Counted from the first letter of the stretch, positions 36,631-45,542 are shown. The stretch: 55,185 nt of DNA from CAYFTL01 sp964346145 (GCA_964346145.1 CAYFTL010000011.1:1-55185); one strand, 5' to 3'. A program made the numbers and translations. Notes: generated by a model not told the origin, from the letters alone.

Positions 36631-37167
36631 TCAGTTAAACAGGATCAGCCCAAAATTGGTAACCGTATTTTGGCCGTTTATGTATTTAAAGCCGCAAGGT
36701 TCAGCCATCTGAGCGATGAACAATCCGGTGGATTCCACCGAAGGAATGGCTTGATCCGGCTGTTGGCAAGGCGCATCGGGATAGGTGCACGGTTTGCACA
36801 GCTGGCAACTGCCCGCGCCAAAGATCAAAAACTCTGTGGAGGTATCGTCCAAAATGTTCTTAATTTGGCGCACATAGCCGTCGAAAGCTTCCCCGATTTC
36901 CATCATGCCTTCAAAATCGAAGGAATCTTCGATGGTGCCCACATAGTTAAACAACACAGCGTGCTCAAAGTCTAGCATGCGTTCTTTCCATTGGTCGATC
37001 GGCCCTACGCCCGGCGGGCACATCCATGTTTTCCCATAGCGTCCGCAACCGTTCATCTCGCACATTTTGCGCACTTCATCCGAGTAGATCAGCCGCTCTT
37101 TGCTGATTTCTGCGACCTGGTTGAAGGGGATGTCTGCGGTTAATTCCAGCAGTTTTTCGTATGTCAT
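36631..37167 (-). CDS. DUF2284 metal-binding protein
   Basis: A 178-aa cytoplasmic protein of the DUF2284 family, thought to bind an iron-sulfur cluster or other metal. Conserved cysteines: CEMNGCGRYGKTWMCPPG near the N-terminus, CQLCKPCTYPDAPC in the second half and EPCGF near the end. Its function is unknown. In my experience of such genomes DUF2284 genes often sit near UroD-like methyltransferase genes, and here one is 7 kb away, so a role in corrinoid or C1 chemistry is possible but unproven. AAAGGAG precedes the ATG. Confidence 0.82.
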   Translation of the reverse strand: MTYEKLLELTADIPFNQVAEISKERLIYSDEVRKMCEMNGCGRYGKTWMCPPGVGPIDQWKERMLDFEHAVLFNYVGTIEDSFDFEGMMEIGEAFDGYVRQIKNILDDTSTEFLIFGAGSCQLCKPCTYPDAPCQQPDQAIPSVESTGLFIAQMAEPCGFKYINGQNTVTNFGLILFN

Positions 37168-37211
37168 TGTGTTTTGGTGCTCCTTTATGGAAATATATTC
37201 TGGCCGGTTTC

Positions 37212-37240
37212 ATTATGACAGAAATGTGCTGCGCTTTCAA
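37212..37240 (-). promoter_or_regulatory. Promoter of the DUF2284 gene
   Basis: Minus strand TTGAAA (37240-37235), 17-bp spacer, CATAAT (37217-37212) with TG one base before it. Confidence 0.7.
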
Positions 37241-37669
37241 GGCTTGGCGCAGATATTGCATGGGCTATACGCACCACAAAAAAACGGCGCCACGGCGGAG
37301 GTTTTTTTCTCCTATAGTGCAGTTATAGCCTTTTTGACGAGGGCACCGAATGAACAATTTGCTATCCCGAAACGGATGTGGGATAATGGGCGCAACAGCT
37401 GCAGGACCGCATACTCTTTGAAGTTTCGTTTCATAAAAAAGAATTAAGAATATATCCTTAATAACCAGATACGAATGAGTCAGACGCTTAGTGATCATAG
37501 ATGCGCTGCATATCTTTACAATAAACGATTGCCAGTCCTTAGGCAAAAAGAGAATATATTTTGACTGCGTCGGTGCAGCTGCAAAACGTGTACTATCATA
37601 TCTTCACACGTAAGGAAATTGGGTGTGTGAAGCAATGTGGCCCAAGAAAACATAGAAAGGAAAGAATAT
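37241..37669. other. Non-coding A/T-richer stretch before the S66 peptidase gene
   Basis: No supported gene. From about 37430 the sequence becomes visibly A/T-richer and stays so through the S66 gene. ACGTGT/ACACGT (about 37586-37612) is a small dyad. No clear promoter pair could be set. Confidence 0.35.
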
Positions 37670-38605
37670 ATGATGGCTAACAGAATAAATATTGGTGATG
37701 AGATCAGAGTCATTGCTTCCTCTCGCAGTTTGAGCATAGTCTATCAAGACATCTATGACAATGCCTTACAGTTTCTTTCTGAAAGCGGTTTTAAAGTGAC
37801 TTTTTCGGACAACTGTAGAGAACGGGATTCTTTTAATTCCTCAAGCATACAGTCCCGCATCGACGATCTGCACAACGCGTTTCAGGATCCCAACGTCAAA
37901 GCGATCTTCACTGCAATTGGAGGATTTAACGTCAATCAGCTTCTTGAACATGTTGATTACAAGCTTATTAAGGAACATCCTAAAATATTGTGTGGATATT
38001 CAGACATTACGGCTCTGCTCAATGCCGTCTACGCACAGACTGGCTTAATCACCTATCATGGTCCTCATTTTTCCTCTTTTGGATTTGGTGCATATTTGGA
38101 TTACACCTATGGCTATTTTAAAAAGTGTTTGTTTGAATCGAAGGCGTTTTCAATATCACCATCTCTGCAAGCGCAAAACTATTATGTAATTCAGCCGGGA
38201 ATTTGCAAAGGTACAATTATCGGTGGCAATTTATGCACGCTCAATCTGTTGCAAGGCACGCGTTTTATGCCCGTCGTTGATGATGTAGTGCTGTTTATCG
38301 AAGATGACAATATTTCGGGTGATTACTTTGTTTTTGAGTTTGACAGAAATTTAGAATCGCTGGTTCAAGCCATCGGTGTCAATAGAATCAAGGGCATTGT
38401 CTTCGGCCGGTTTGATGAATCATGTAAGCTGACAGTGGAAGCCGTAAAACAAATTGTTAAAATCAAAAAGCAGTTATCAAATATTCCCGTATTATTCAAT
38501 GTGGATTTCGGACATGTGCAACCCTTCGTTACCTTCCCCATTGGCGGACAAGTGTTGATCGATGCCTCCAAGCAGATTCCTTCTATCAAAATAACGGAGC
38601 ACTGA
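37670..38605 (+). CDS. S66 family LD-carboxypeptidase / MccF-like peptidase
   Basis: Serine peptidase of 311 aa. The S66 signature is present: GYSDIT with the nucleophile Ser after ILC, IGGNLCTLNLLQGT, the glutamate region LFIEDDN, and NVDFGHVQPFVTFPIGG with the catalytic His. Family members cut LD-bonds in muropeptides for wall recycling, or inactivate peptide-nucleotide antibiotics such as microcin C (MccF). Nothing decides between these. ATG 37670 is 9 bp after GAAAGG; another ATG follows at once. Its base composition is clearly more A/T-rich than its neighbours and it is alone on its strand, so acquisition by transfer is likely. Confidence 0.87.
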   Translation: MMANRINIGDEIRVIASSRSLSIVYQDIYDNALQFLSESGFKVTFSDNCRERDSFNSSSIQSRIDDLHNAFQDPNVKAIFTAIGGFNVNQLLEHVDYKLIKEHPKILCGYSDITALLNAVYAQTGLITYHGPHFSSFGFGAYLDYTYGYFKKCLFESKAFSISPSLQAQNYYVIQPGICKGTIIGGNLCTLNLLQGTRFMPVVDDVVLFIEDDNISGDYFVFEFDRNLESLVQAIGVNRIKGIVFGRFDESCKLTVEAVKQIVKIKKQLSNIPVLFNVDFGHVQPFVTFPIGGQVLIDASKQIPSIKITEH

Positions 38606-38651
38606 TTTTTGTCTTGCTAATCGGATTTTTATGGCTGGTAGTTTTCTTTGT

Positions 38652-38695
38652 AAAAAACGGCGTCCGCAATATGTAGTTATCGTCGCAGACGCCGT
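38652..38695 (-). terminator. Terminator of the larE-larC transcript
   Basis: ACGGCGTC (38657-38664) pairs with GACGCCGT (38688-38695); on the minus strand the stem is followed by TTTTTT. Confidence 0.75.
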
Positions 38696-38740
38696 CGTTC
38701 AATTTGTTGCTCAGGGAGAGCCTACGTTATTGCGTGTTTT

Positions 38741-40072
38741 TTACACATTATCAAAAGCTTTTTGGGCGGCCTGGCGCACCTGTTCCAGGGACAAGTTTTT
38801 TTCCTTGGCAATTTGGGCCAGGGATTCGTATTCGAATTTATATTTTTTCACATCGTAGCCTTCGCCAAGCTTCACCTGCACATCACCCAGCGGGGTGTGC
38901 AGCGTATCTATATGGCGGCTTAGCGCATAGCGAATGTGGTTGCTGCGCCGAACGCCAAAGGTGGTGGTGTGTTTCAGCATCAGCTGTGCCAAACGGTCGG
39001 CGTCGTCGGGCCTGCACAGGCAACAAAGCAGCACAGCCGGTCGGTTTTTTTTCATTTGGATGGGCATAGTATATACGTCAAGGGCGCCTGCATCCATGAA
39101 CAGTGCGCTGGCGTAGCCGATGGCCTCGCCTTCCATGTCGTCCAGGTTGCATTCCAGCGTCACGATTTCGTCGTTGGCGCTTTGGGCGTCTTGGCCCCAA
39201 AATGCGCGCACGCAGTTGGCAGCCTCAAAATCCTTGGTGCCCATGCCGTAGCCGTTTTTTTCGACAATCATGGTGGGCATCGCCCCGAACCAGTGTACAA
39301 AGTGCTTGAGCAGCGCTGCGCCGGTGGGGGTGCACAGTTCACCCCGAATTTGACCGCCGTACATGGGCACACCTTGCAGAATGTGGGCAGTGGCGGGGGC
39401 GGGTACCGGCAAGATCCCGTGAGCGCATCGCACATGTCCGCTGCCCACGTGCACCGGGGAAGCCAGGATGCGATCGGGAGCCAGCTTGTGCATCAGCGCG
39501 CACACCCCAACCACGTCGGCCACCGCGTCCAGCGAGCCCACTTCATGGAAATGGACTTGCTCAACCGGCAGGTTGTGCGCCTTGGATTCGGCTTCGGCGA
39601 TTAGGGAATACACGGCCAGCGCATCTTGGCGCACAGCCTCGGCCACCTCCAGCCCTTCTATCAACGCACGGATTTCGGCCATGCCCATGTGTTGGTGGTG
39701 TCCGTGAACGTGGTGATGCCCGTGTTCATGGTCGTGCTCGTGATCATGATGATGTCCATGATCGTGCCTGTGTTCGTGAGTATGGTGATGTCCGTGGCCA
39801 TGCTCATGATGATGGTCGTGTTCATAATGGTGGTCTGCCAAATCGGTGTCCAGGCTATGTTCCTCTTGACCGTTTATGGTAATCGAAACGTGGGTGCCTG
39901 TGATGCCGCACTTGGTGGAAGGGGCGGCGGAAAACTGAACGCCAGGCAGGCCCAAGTTGTTCATTTGATCGATAAACTGCTCCATCTCGGCGGGCTCTAG
40001 CAGTTCCAGCAGCGCGGCCATCAACATATCGCCGGCCGCGCCCATAGCACACTCCAAGTATAGTGTTTTCAT
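38741..40072 (-). CDS. larC: Nickel-pincer cofactor biosynthesis protein LarC
   Basis: Cyclometallase that inserts nickel into the pincer nucleotide cofactor of lactate racemase and related enzymes (443 aa). The N-terminus MKTLYLECAMGAAGDMLMAA, the centre HFHEVGSLDAVADVVG and the C-terminal TLECNLDDMEGEAIGYA are characteristic. Residues 81-128 are a low-complexity tract with 29 histidines in 48 residues, likely storing or delivering nickel. In Lactiplantibacillus plantarum larC is split in two and joined by a programmed frameshift; here it is one continuous frame. GGAGG precedes the ATG. It follows larE by 93 bp; larB and larA are not in the window. Confidence 0.93.
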   Translation of the reverse strand: MKTLYLECAMGAAGDMLMAALLELLEPAEMEQFIDQMNNLGLPGVQFSAAPSTKCGITGTHVSITINGQEEHSLDTDLADHHYEHDHHHEHGHGHHHTHEHRHDHGHHHDHEHDHEHGHHHVHGHHQHMGMAEIRALIEGLEVAEAVRQDALAVYSLIAEAESKAHNLPVEQVHFHEVGSLDAVADVVGVCALMHKLAPDRILASPVHVGSGHVRCAHGILPVPAPATAHILQGVPMYGGQIRGELCTPTGAALLKHFVHWFGAMPTMIVEKNGYGMGTKDFEAANCVRAFWGQDAQSANDEIVTLECNLDDMEGEAIGYASALFMDAGALDVYTMPIQMKKNRPAVLLCCLCRPDDADRLAQLMLKHTTTFGVRRSNHIRYALSRHIDTLHTPLGDVQVKLGEGYDVKKYKFEYESLAQIAKEKNLSLEQVRQAAQKAFDNV

Positions 40073-40165
40073 TCGTATCCTCCTGCGCTCCCGAAATTAT
40101 CGGAAGGTGAATAAAATTCAAAAGTAAAAAAATAGCGTTTAGAAAGGTGATGTTTCTGCGGAGTT

Positions 40166-40981
40166 TTAATTACGAGGCTTCAAGTCCAGCAGAACTGCTT
40201 CAAAATAGAGTACCAACTCCTCGGTAATTTCTTGGGCCCGCTCAGCTGCCTTGGACATCTGATCGAGGGGAAGCTGCAGCTTGGCGGTGCTGCCCATCAA
40301 CCGTACCCGCAAGTCGGAGAAGCCCATGGCCATCAGCGCGGCTTCCGCTTTTTCAACGCGGTGTAGATCGCCGGCTGTGATGGACGTGTCCGTGGGTATT
40401 CGGGTGGCCAGGCAAGCGTAAGCCGGTTTGTCCCAAGTAAAAAGACCTGCAATTTTAGATAGCCGCCGCACCTCTTTTTTGGGTATTTGGCAAATGCGTA
40501 GGGGGGAGAGCACCTTCAGCTCCTGAAGTGCGCGCATGCCCGGCCGGTCTTCTGCATCGTCCGATGCGTTGGTGCCGTCGATCAGCACTTCGTAGCCGTC
40601 GGCCCGAGCCGCCTCGAGAATTCGGCCGAAAATTCGGTGTTTGCAATAGTAGCAACGGTCGGCTGGATTGGCGGCAATGCGGGGATCGGCCAGTGCATCC
40701 AAATCCAAAAAAACGAGCCGGGTGTTTAGTTGATCGGCCAACAGCTGGGCTTCCTTCAGCTCAAACGCCGGCTGAAACTGGCTGCGGGCGCAATAAGCAG
40801 TTACATCGCAACCCAGCGCGCTCGCGGCATACAACAGATAAGACGAATCCACACCGCCCGAAAACGCCAGCGCAATTTTGCTGTGTTGGGCAAAAAAATC
40901 GCGCAGCGCATCCGGAATGCTCTCCGGAATGATTTGGTTATCGTTAGGGTGAAAGTTGGCGGTATATTGATTGTTTTTCAA
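40166..40981 (-). CDS. larE: Pyridinium-3,5-biscarboxylic acid mononucleotide sulfurtransferase LarE
   Basis: ATP-dependent enzyme that adds sulfur to the pincer cofactor precursor (271 aa). It has the PP-loop SGGVDSS (41-47), RCYYCKHRIFG and PAYACLATRIP with Cys190, which matches the cysteine whose sulfur is sacrificed in the Lactiplantibacillus enzyme. Other LarE proteins with three cysteines use a [4Fe-4S] cluster instead; the extra cysteines of that class are not evident here. The start is TTG with GAGGTGAT 8 bp upstream. First cofactor gene of the larE-larC pair; the PAP2 gene lies 148 bp upstream on the same strand. Confidence 0.93.
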   Translation of the reverse strand: MKNNQYTANFHPNDNQIIPESIPDALRDFFAQHSKIALAFSGGVDSSYLLYAASALGCDVTAYCARSQFQPAFELKEAQLLADQLNTRLVFLDLDALADPRIAANPADRCYYCKHRIFGRILEAARADGYEVLIDGTNASDDAEDRPGMRALQELKVLSPLRICQIPKKEVRRLSKIAGLFTWDKPAYACLATRIPTDTSITAGDLHRVEKAEAALMAMGFSDLRVRLMGSTAKLQLPLDQMSKAAERAQEITEELVLYFEAVLLDLKPRN

Positions 40982-41129
40982 GGATGATCACCTCTTTAGA
41001 GTGTGTGGGTATTTAAAACAAAAGCGTTTTAGGGCTGAGGGGATTTGACGGGGTATCAAAAAATGCTTGTGAGGAGTATGTGAGCTTGCAAAGTTTCCCT
41101 GGAAATTATAACATTGGTCGATTCAAACT

Positions 41130-41696
41130 TCAACGATCGGGCGCTTGTGTATGCCGGGCGGAGGACAGCCGAGGCCCTGCTTTTTGAACGATCCGGCGTG
41201 CCAGAAGTCCAAAGCCAATGCCCAGCAGGCAGCCGGCGATGACGTCGCTGGGGAAGTGCACATACAAATACAGCCGGGACAGTGAGATGACGCTGGCCAG
41301 CGCCAGCGCTGCAATTCCCGCTTTGCGGTAATGCAAAAACAACGCTGTGGCCGCTGCAATGCTGGACAGCGTATGTCCGGAGGGGAAGGAAAAATCGCTG
41401 GGTGCGTGGATTAGCAGCGCATAGTCGGGGACATACGAAAAGGGCCGTGCCCGGGCGATTAAAGGTTTCAGGATGATGTTGCCGATCAGCCCGCAAAAAA
41501 TCAGTGCCAGCGCCATGGCCGCCCCGGCCTTTCGGTAACGGGGCAGCGCCAGCAACACCAAGGCGAGCACAATCCATATTGCGCCGCCGTTGCCCAGCGC
41601 CGAGATCCTGGACATAAACCAATCCATCCCGGAGCTTTGAAACCAGCGCTGAATCCCATCTAGCATAGAAATTTCCAAATCAACCAGTTGATTCAC
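41130..41696 (-). CDS. PAP2 family phosphatase
   Basis: Integral membrane phosphatase of 188 aa with five to six helices and the three PAP2 motifs KPLIARARP, PSGHT and SRLYLYVHFPSDV. Such enzymes remove phosphate from undecaprenyl pyrophosphate or phosphatidic acid at the outer membrane face; a role in lipid-carrier recycling is plausible. The start is GTG with GAGGTGG 8 bp upstream. The C-terminal basic tail (RRIVQKAGPRLSSARHTQ) should be cytoplasmic. Confidence 0.87.
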   Translation of the reverse strand: MNQLVDLEISMLDGIQRWFQSSGMDWFMSRISALGNGGAIWIVLALVLLALPRYRKAGAAMALALIFCGLIGNIILKPLIARARPFSYVPDYALLIHAPSDFSFPSGHTLSSIAAATALFLHYRKAGIAALALASVISLSRLYLYVHFPSDVIAGCLLGIGFGLLARRIVQKAGPRLSSARHTQAPDR

Positions 41697-41928
41697 TACA
41701 ATTCCACCTCTTGCTTATTGAACATGCAAGCACCTACGGCTATGCGGCTTTGCTGCTGTAAAAAATTGCCCGGTGCAATAAGTCCTCTTATTCTATTATA
41801 TACCATATATACCCGCCGTGGGCATGGCGCCAAACCTTTGTTTTTTGAGCGGCCCATATTGCGCAATTTTTGCATCCGCCATGGAACGTTCCGGTAGATT
41901 TTGTGTGGCTCAAATTCCGGAAATGGGT
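41697..41928. other. Non-coding divergent region, PAP2 / glycosidase
   Basis: No supported gene. On the minus strand TATAAT (41800-41795) may serve PAP2, but no good -35 is found at 16-18 bp. Confidence 0.3.
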
Positions 41929-41956
41929 TTGCTCTGCCGATTTTTCCATGTATAAT
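41929..41956 (+). promoter_or_regulatory. Putative promoter of the glycosidase/ARH operon
   Basis: TTGCTC (41929-41934), 16-bp spacer, TATAAT (41951-41956). A leader of about 140 nt follows, with AAAAGGAG near 42013 and the true ribosome site AAAGGAGG just before 42103. Confidence 0.55.
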
Positions 41957-42102
41957 GGCAGCGTAGTAAATCCCCAAATTATTTTGCATCAAAAGCCACA
42001 CATTCACTTGGAAAAGGAGTGCACCTAATTTGCCAGGTTTGGCATTGTGTGCATCGTCAACAGATTTTAGGAATGCGTTTTTTATTAAAGGAGGATATCG
42101 CT

Positions 42103-44076
42103 ATGCGTACACTTCCCCAAAGGCAGGTTCACTTGGATTTTCACACCTCGGAACACATCCCTGGCGTCGGCAAACAGTTTGACAAACACTGGTTTCAACA
42201 AGCGCTCAAGGAAGGGAATTTAAACTCAATCACCGTATTCGCTAAGTGCCACCATGGCTGGTGCTATTATCCCAGCGATATCGATCCCCAGCATCCGACG
42301 ATGGAACCCGGATTTGACTTGACCGGAGCGATGGTCGATGCCGCCCATGAAATTGGCGTGGCCGCTCCTATTTATATCACGCTGGGCTGGTCGGTGCAGG
42401 ACGCCCAGGCTCACCCCGAGTGGCGCATGATCAAAAAAGATGGAACGCCCCTATATATGAACACCGATCCGGATGCTGCTCCCGACGATCCGCGCCCCGT
42501 TTGTTCTTGGGAAACCCTGTGTCCGAGCGGCGATTATGCCCAAAAGGTGTACGCGCTGACCCGGGAAGTGGTGGAGCGCTACCCGGTGGTCGACGGACTG
42601 TTTTACGATATCGTCTATATCGGTCGGGAGTGCTACTGCGACAACTGCCGGCGCGGCATGATCGAGTTGGGGAAAGACCCCGATAACGAGCAGGATGCCC
42701 GGGCCTATTACGTTCAGAACCATTTGAACTTTATGGCGGAGTGCGAGCGCATTTTGCACGAAAAGCACCCGGAAGCCACGCTGTTTTTCAACAGCGGCGG
42801 CGCCGAAATCTATCGTCCCGAGTACCATGCGGGGCAAACCCACTATGAAATGGAAGATCTGCCTACCACCTGGGGCGGTTACGACAAGATGGCGCCCCGG
42901 GCCAGCTTTATGCGCCGTTATCCCAAGCAGTTTTTGGGCATGACGGGCAAATTTCACACATCCTGGGGCGAGTTTGGCGGCTACAAAAATCCGGATGCGC
43001 TCAAATTTGAAGTGGCCATGATGGCCACTTATGGGGCGCACTGTTCCGTGGGCGACCAAATGCCGCCAAGCGGCCGAATGGATATGGAAACCTACCGGCT
43101 GATCGGCCATGCCTACCGCTACGTCGAATCCATTGAGCCTTGGTGTTACGATGAAGAGTCGACCACCGGCTTGGGAGTGTATTTGTCGGGCGATGAACAG
43201 AGCGACCAAGGGCTGCACAGCATGCTGCTGGAAAAACAACTGGATTTTGAGGTGGTCATGCCCGGCGATGATTTGAGCCGTTTTGAGGCGCTGGTTTTGC
43301 CCGATTGCGTGGAATTGAGCGCGCAGGAGGCCAAACGCATTGCCGAATTTGCCGCTGGGGGCAAGGGCGTGTTGCTTACCGGACAAAGCGGCTTGAAGGG
43401 TAGCATTTTCTTGCTGGATGTGGGCGGCGAATACCAAGGCGCTGCCAACACCCGCTTTGATTATTTGCAGGCAAGCGAAGCCGGGCTGGCCTGGGTTGAC
43501 GCTCCCTTTTTGTGCTACGAATCGGCCGATCGGATTGCCGCTACCGATGGTCAGGTGTTAGCCCGGATTTACGAGCCCTGGTTCGACCGCACCTACGCCA
43601 AGTATTGCTCTCACATGAACACACCCTACAAGGACCAACCCGCAAGCCATGTGGGCGGCCTGCGCAAGGGCAGCGTGGTGTACTTGTCCCATAAGCTGTG
43701 CGCCATGTACCATCGGGACGGTGCCCAGCTGTTTAGGGATTTGCTGGTCAATGCGCTGAAGCTGGTGTACACCCCGAAAGCGCGGATCGACTTGCCCAGC
43801 GGCGGGCGCAACCGGCTTACGCTGCAAAAGGCGCAACGCCGCTACGTGCTGCACATGGGGTATGCTGCGCCGGTGCAGCGGGGCCGCACTTCGGTGCTGG
43901 AGGATATGATTCCGCTGCACGACGTAAACGCGGAAATCGACCTGAAGGAATCGGTAAGCAGCGTAATGCTTCAACCTCAAAATCAGTCGATCGATTTTTC
44001 TCAAAACCAAGGCGTGCTGCGCTTCGCGGTGCCCGAAGTGCGCTGCCACCAGGTGATCGAAATCAACTTGCAATAG
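42103..44076 (+). CDS. Putative glycoside hydrolase with GH42-like trimerisation domain
   Basis: A 657-aa cytoplasmic protein (no signal peptide). The first 360 residues form a TIM barrel like the hypothetical glycosyl hydrolase (GHL6/GH29-like) families: HLDFHTSEHIPGVG, FAKCHHGWCYYPS, DGLFYDIVYIGRECYCDNC and HTSWGEFGGYKNP. Residues about 370-580 resemble the glutamine-amidotransferase-fold trimerisation domain of GH42 beta-galactosidases. Substrate unknown; alpha-L-fucoside or galactoside are guesses. ATG 42103 is 9-10 bp after AAAGGAGG; upstream codons would include the leader. It is cotranscribed with the ADP-ribosylglycohydrolase-family gene. Confidence 0.7.
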   Translation: MRTLPQRQVHLDFHTSEHIPGVGKQFDKHWFQQALKEGNLNSITVFAKCHHGWCYYPSDIDPQHPTMEPGFDLTGAMVDAAHEIGVAAPIYITLGWSVQDAQAHPEWRMIKKDGTPLYMNTDPDAAPDDPRPVCSWETLCPSGDYAQKVYALTREVVERYPVVDGLFYDIVYIGRECYCDNCRRGMIELGKDPDNEQDARAYYVQNHLNFMAECERILHEKHPEATLFFNSGGAEIYRPEYHAGQTHYEMEDLPTTWGGYDKMAPRASFMRRYPKQFLGMTGKFHTSWGEFGGYKNPDALKFEVAMMATYGAHCSVGDQMPPSGRMDMETYRLIGHAYRYVESIEPWCYDEESTTGLGVYLSGDEQSDQGLHSMLLEKQLDFEVVMPGDDLSRFEALVLPDCVELSAQEAKRIAEFAAGGKGVLLTGQSGLKGSIFLLDVGGEYQGAANTRFDYLQASEAGLAWVDAPFLCYESADRIAATDGQVLARIYEPWFDRTYAKYCSHMNTPYKDQPASHVGGLRKGSVVYLSHKLCAMYHRDGAQLFRDLLVNALKLVYTPKARIDLPSGGRNRLTLQKAQRRYVLHMGYAAPVQRGRTSVLEDMIPLHDVNAEIDLKESVSSVMLQPQNQSIDFSQNQGVLRFAVPEVRCHQVIEINLQ

Positions 44077-44143
44077 AGCTGATTTTGGGCTATTTAATAG
44101 AGTGAATCTAACGAACGTACAACGCAGGGGAGGAATATTGCTT

Positions 44144-45514
44144 ATGCTGTCCCAACAACCGTGGATAAAACCTTCGGACGGGCTGGAATTCGAACTGACC
44201 CAGGCCCAGGAACAGGGGTTGGAGATTACCGAGGAAATTAGGCAGCTCGTGCAGCGTGCCATCGACGCCCAGGGGTCGGACAAACAGGCGCTGGCGCTCA
44301 AAGCCCACGCGGCGATAGCCCGCTTGCCGATGCAAGAGGGCTATCCGTATCAGGAGCCGTCGGACCTGCAGGAGATTCGGGCGCTGCGCGCAGGCGATGA
44401 CCGGCCGATGCCGATTGATCAAGCGAACCTTTACGACCGGATTTACGGTGCCTGGCTGGGCCGCTGCGCCGGCTGCCTGCTGGGTCAACCGGTGGAGGGC
44501 TGGAAGCGAGAGCGCATTGATGGCCTGCTTAAAGAGACTGGCAACTATCCGTTGACCCGCTACATTTCCTCCGACATCGCGCAGAGCATCCGGCAGAAAT
44601 ACGGAGTTACGGATCAGGGATCGGTGTACGGCAGCGACAAGATCAACTGGATTAACAACGTAGCCTGGATGCCCGAGGACGACGACACCAATTATACCGT
44701 TATCGGCCTAAAACTGATTGAAACCTACGGGTTTGACTATACGCCCGAAGATGTGGGCGAGTGCTGGCTACAAAACCTTCCCTATCTGCACGTGTGCACC
44801 GCCGAGCGCGTGGCCTACCGCAATTTGGTTGCGGGGTTGATGCCGCCAGAATCGGCTACTCATGCCAATAGCTACCGCGAGTGGATTGGTGCACAGATCC
44901 GTGGGGACATGTTTGGCTATGTGGCGCCCGGCATGCCCCATGTGGCGGCCGAGTTGGCCTGGCGCGATGCCAGCATCAGCCATATTAAAAACGGAATTTA
45001 TGGCGAAATGTGGATTGCGGCCATGCTGTCGGCGGCTGCTTCCACCCAGGATATGGAACAGATTATACGCACGGGCTTGCGCCAGCTGCCCCAAAACTCC
45101 AGGCTGGTAGAGCGGGTGGAACAGGTGCTGAGCTGGAAGGCTCAGGGCATGAACTGGGAACAGGCCATTGAGCAGATTCATGCCGACTTTGACGAGCACA
45201 ATGGCCACGATTGGTGCCACACCCTGTCCAACGCCATGATTGTGGCGGCCGGGCTGTTGTTTGGCGAAATGGATTTGGGGCGCACGCTAGCGATCACCAT
45301 TCATGCCGCCTTCGATACCGATTGCAACGCGGCAACTGCCGGATCGGTTTTGGGCATGGCTTTAGGTGCGAAACAATTGCCCGAAACATGGGTAGCTCCG
45401 CTCAACGATACGCTGAAATCTGGAGTGGATGGCTTTGGCGTGGTAAAGATATCGGATCTGGCCAAACGCAGCGCGCTACTGGCGGCGCAGGCGATTGATC
45501 GTTGGCACAAATAG
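44144..45514 (+). CDS. ADP-ribosylglycohydrolase (DraG/ARH) family protein
   Basis: A 456-aa protein with a helical DraG-fold domain after an N-terminal extension of about 90 residues. Dinuclear metal motifs are present: MPEDDDTNYT and HAAFDTDCNAATAGSVLGMA, with AWLGRCAGCLLGQP at the domain start. Classical members remove ADP-ribose from proteins, but the context (67 bp after a glycosidase gene, no ADP-ribosyltransferase nearby) suggests a related N- or O-glycoside hydrolase. Start ATG 44144 is about 10 bp after AGGGGAGG; GTG 44102 would add 14 residues but lacks a ribosome site. A long perfect terminator follows. Confidence 0.82.
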   Translation: MLSQQPWIKPSDGLEFELTQAQEQGLEITEEIRQLVQRAIDAQGSDKQALALKAHAAIARLPMQEGYPYQEPSDLQEIRALRAGDDRPMPIDQANLYDRIYGAWLGRCAGCLLGQPVEGWKRERIDGLLKETGNYPLTRYISSDIAQSIRQKYGVTDQGSVYGSDKINWINNVAWMPEDDDTNYTVIGLKLIETYGFDYTPEDVGECWLQNLPYLHVCTAERVAYRNLVAGLMPPESATHANSYREWIGAQIRGDMFGYVAPGMPHVAAELAWRDASISHIKNGIYGEMWIAAMLSAAASTQDMEQIIRTGLRQLPQNSRLVERVEQVLSWKAQGMNWEQAIEQIHADFDEHNGHDWCHTLSNAMIVAAGLLFGEMDLGRTLAITIHAAFDTDCNAATAGSVLGMALGAKQLPETWVAPLNDTLKSGVDGFGVVKISDLAKRSALLAAQAIDRWHK

Positions 45515-45542
45515 CGTCTCTCTTCGCCTCTCTTTTAGAAGG

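Noticed and set aside
37586..37612. ACGTGT/ACACGT dyad before the S66 gene as an operator
   Set aside because: Short, unaccompanied by a promoter, and expected by chance in a sequence of this composition.
39710..39840. Short tandem repeat or CRISPR-like array in the H-rich part of larC
   Set aside because: The repetition comes from many His/Asp/Glu codons (CAT/CAC, GAC, GAG) with no spacer-repeat periodicity; it stays in frame inside larC.
41696..42007. Possible small minus-strand gene (about 103 codons) upstream of PAP2
   Set aside because: It ends exactly at the PAP2 start region and overlaps a good + strand promoter; no ribosome site or known family.
42029..42102. Leader peptide beginning at TTG 42029
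   Set aside because: AAAAGGAG lies upstream, but the frame runs into the main gene out of frame and has no regulatory codon pattern.
42451..43437. 328-codon minus-strand open frame opposite the putative glycosidase
   Set aside because: No family similarity and no ribosome site; the + strand gene has good ribosome site, promoter and recognisable motifs.
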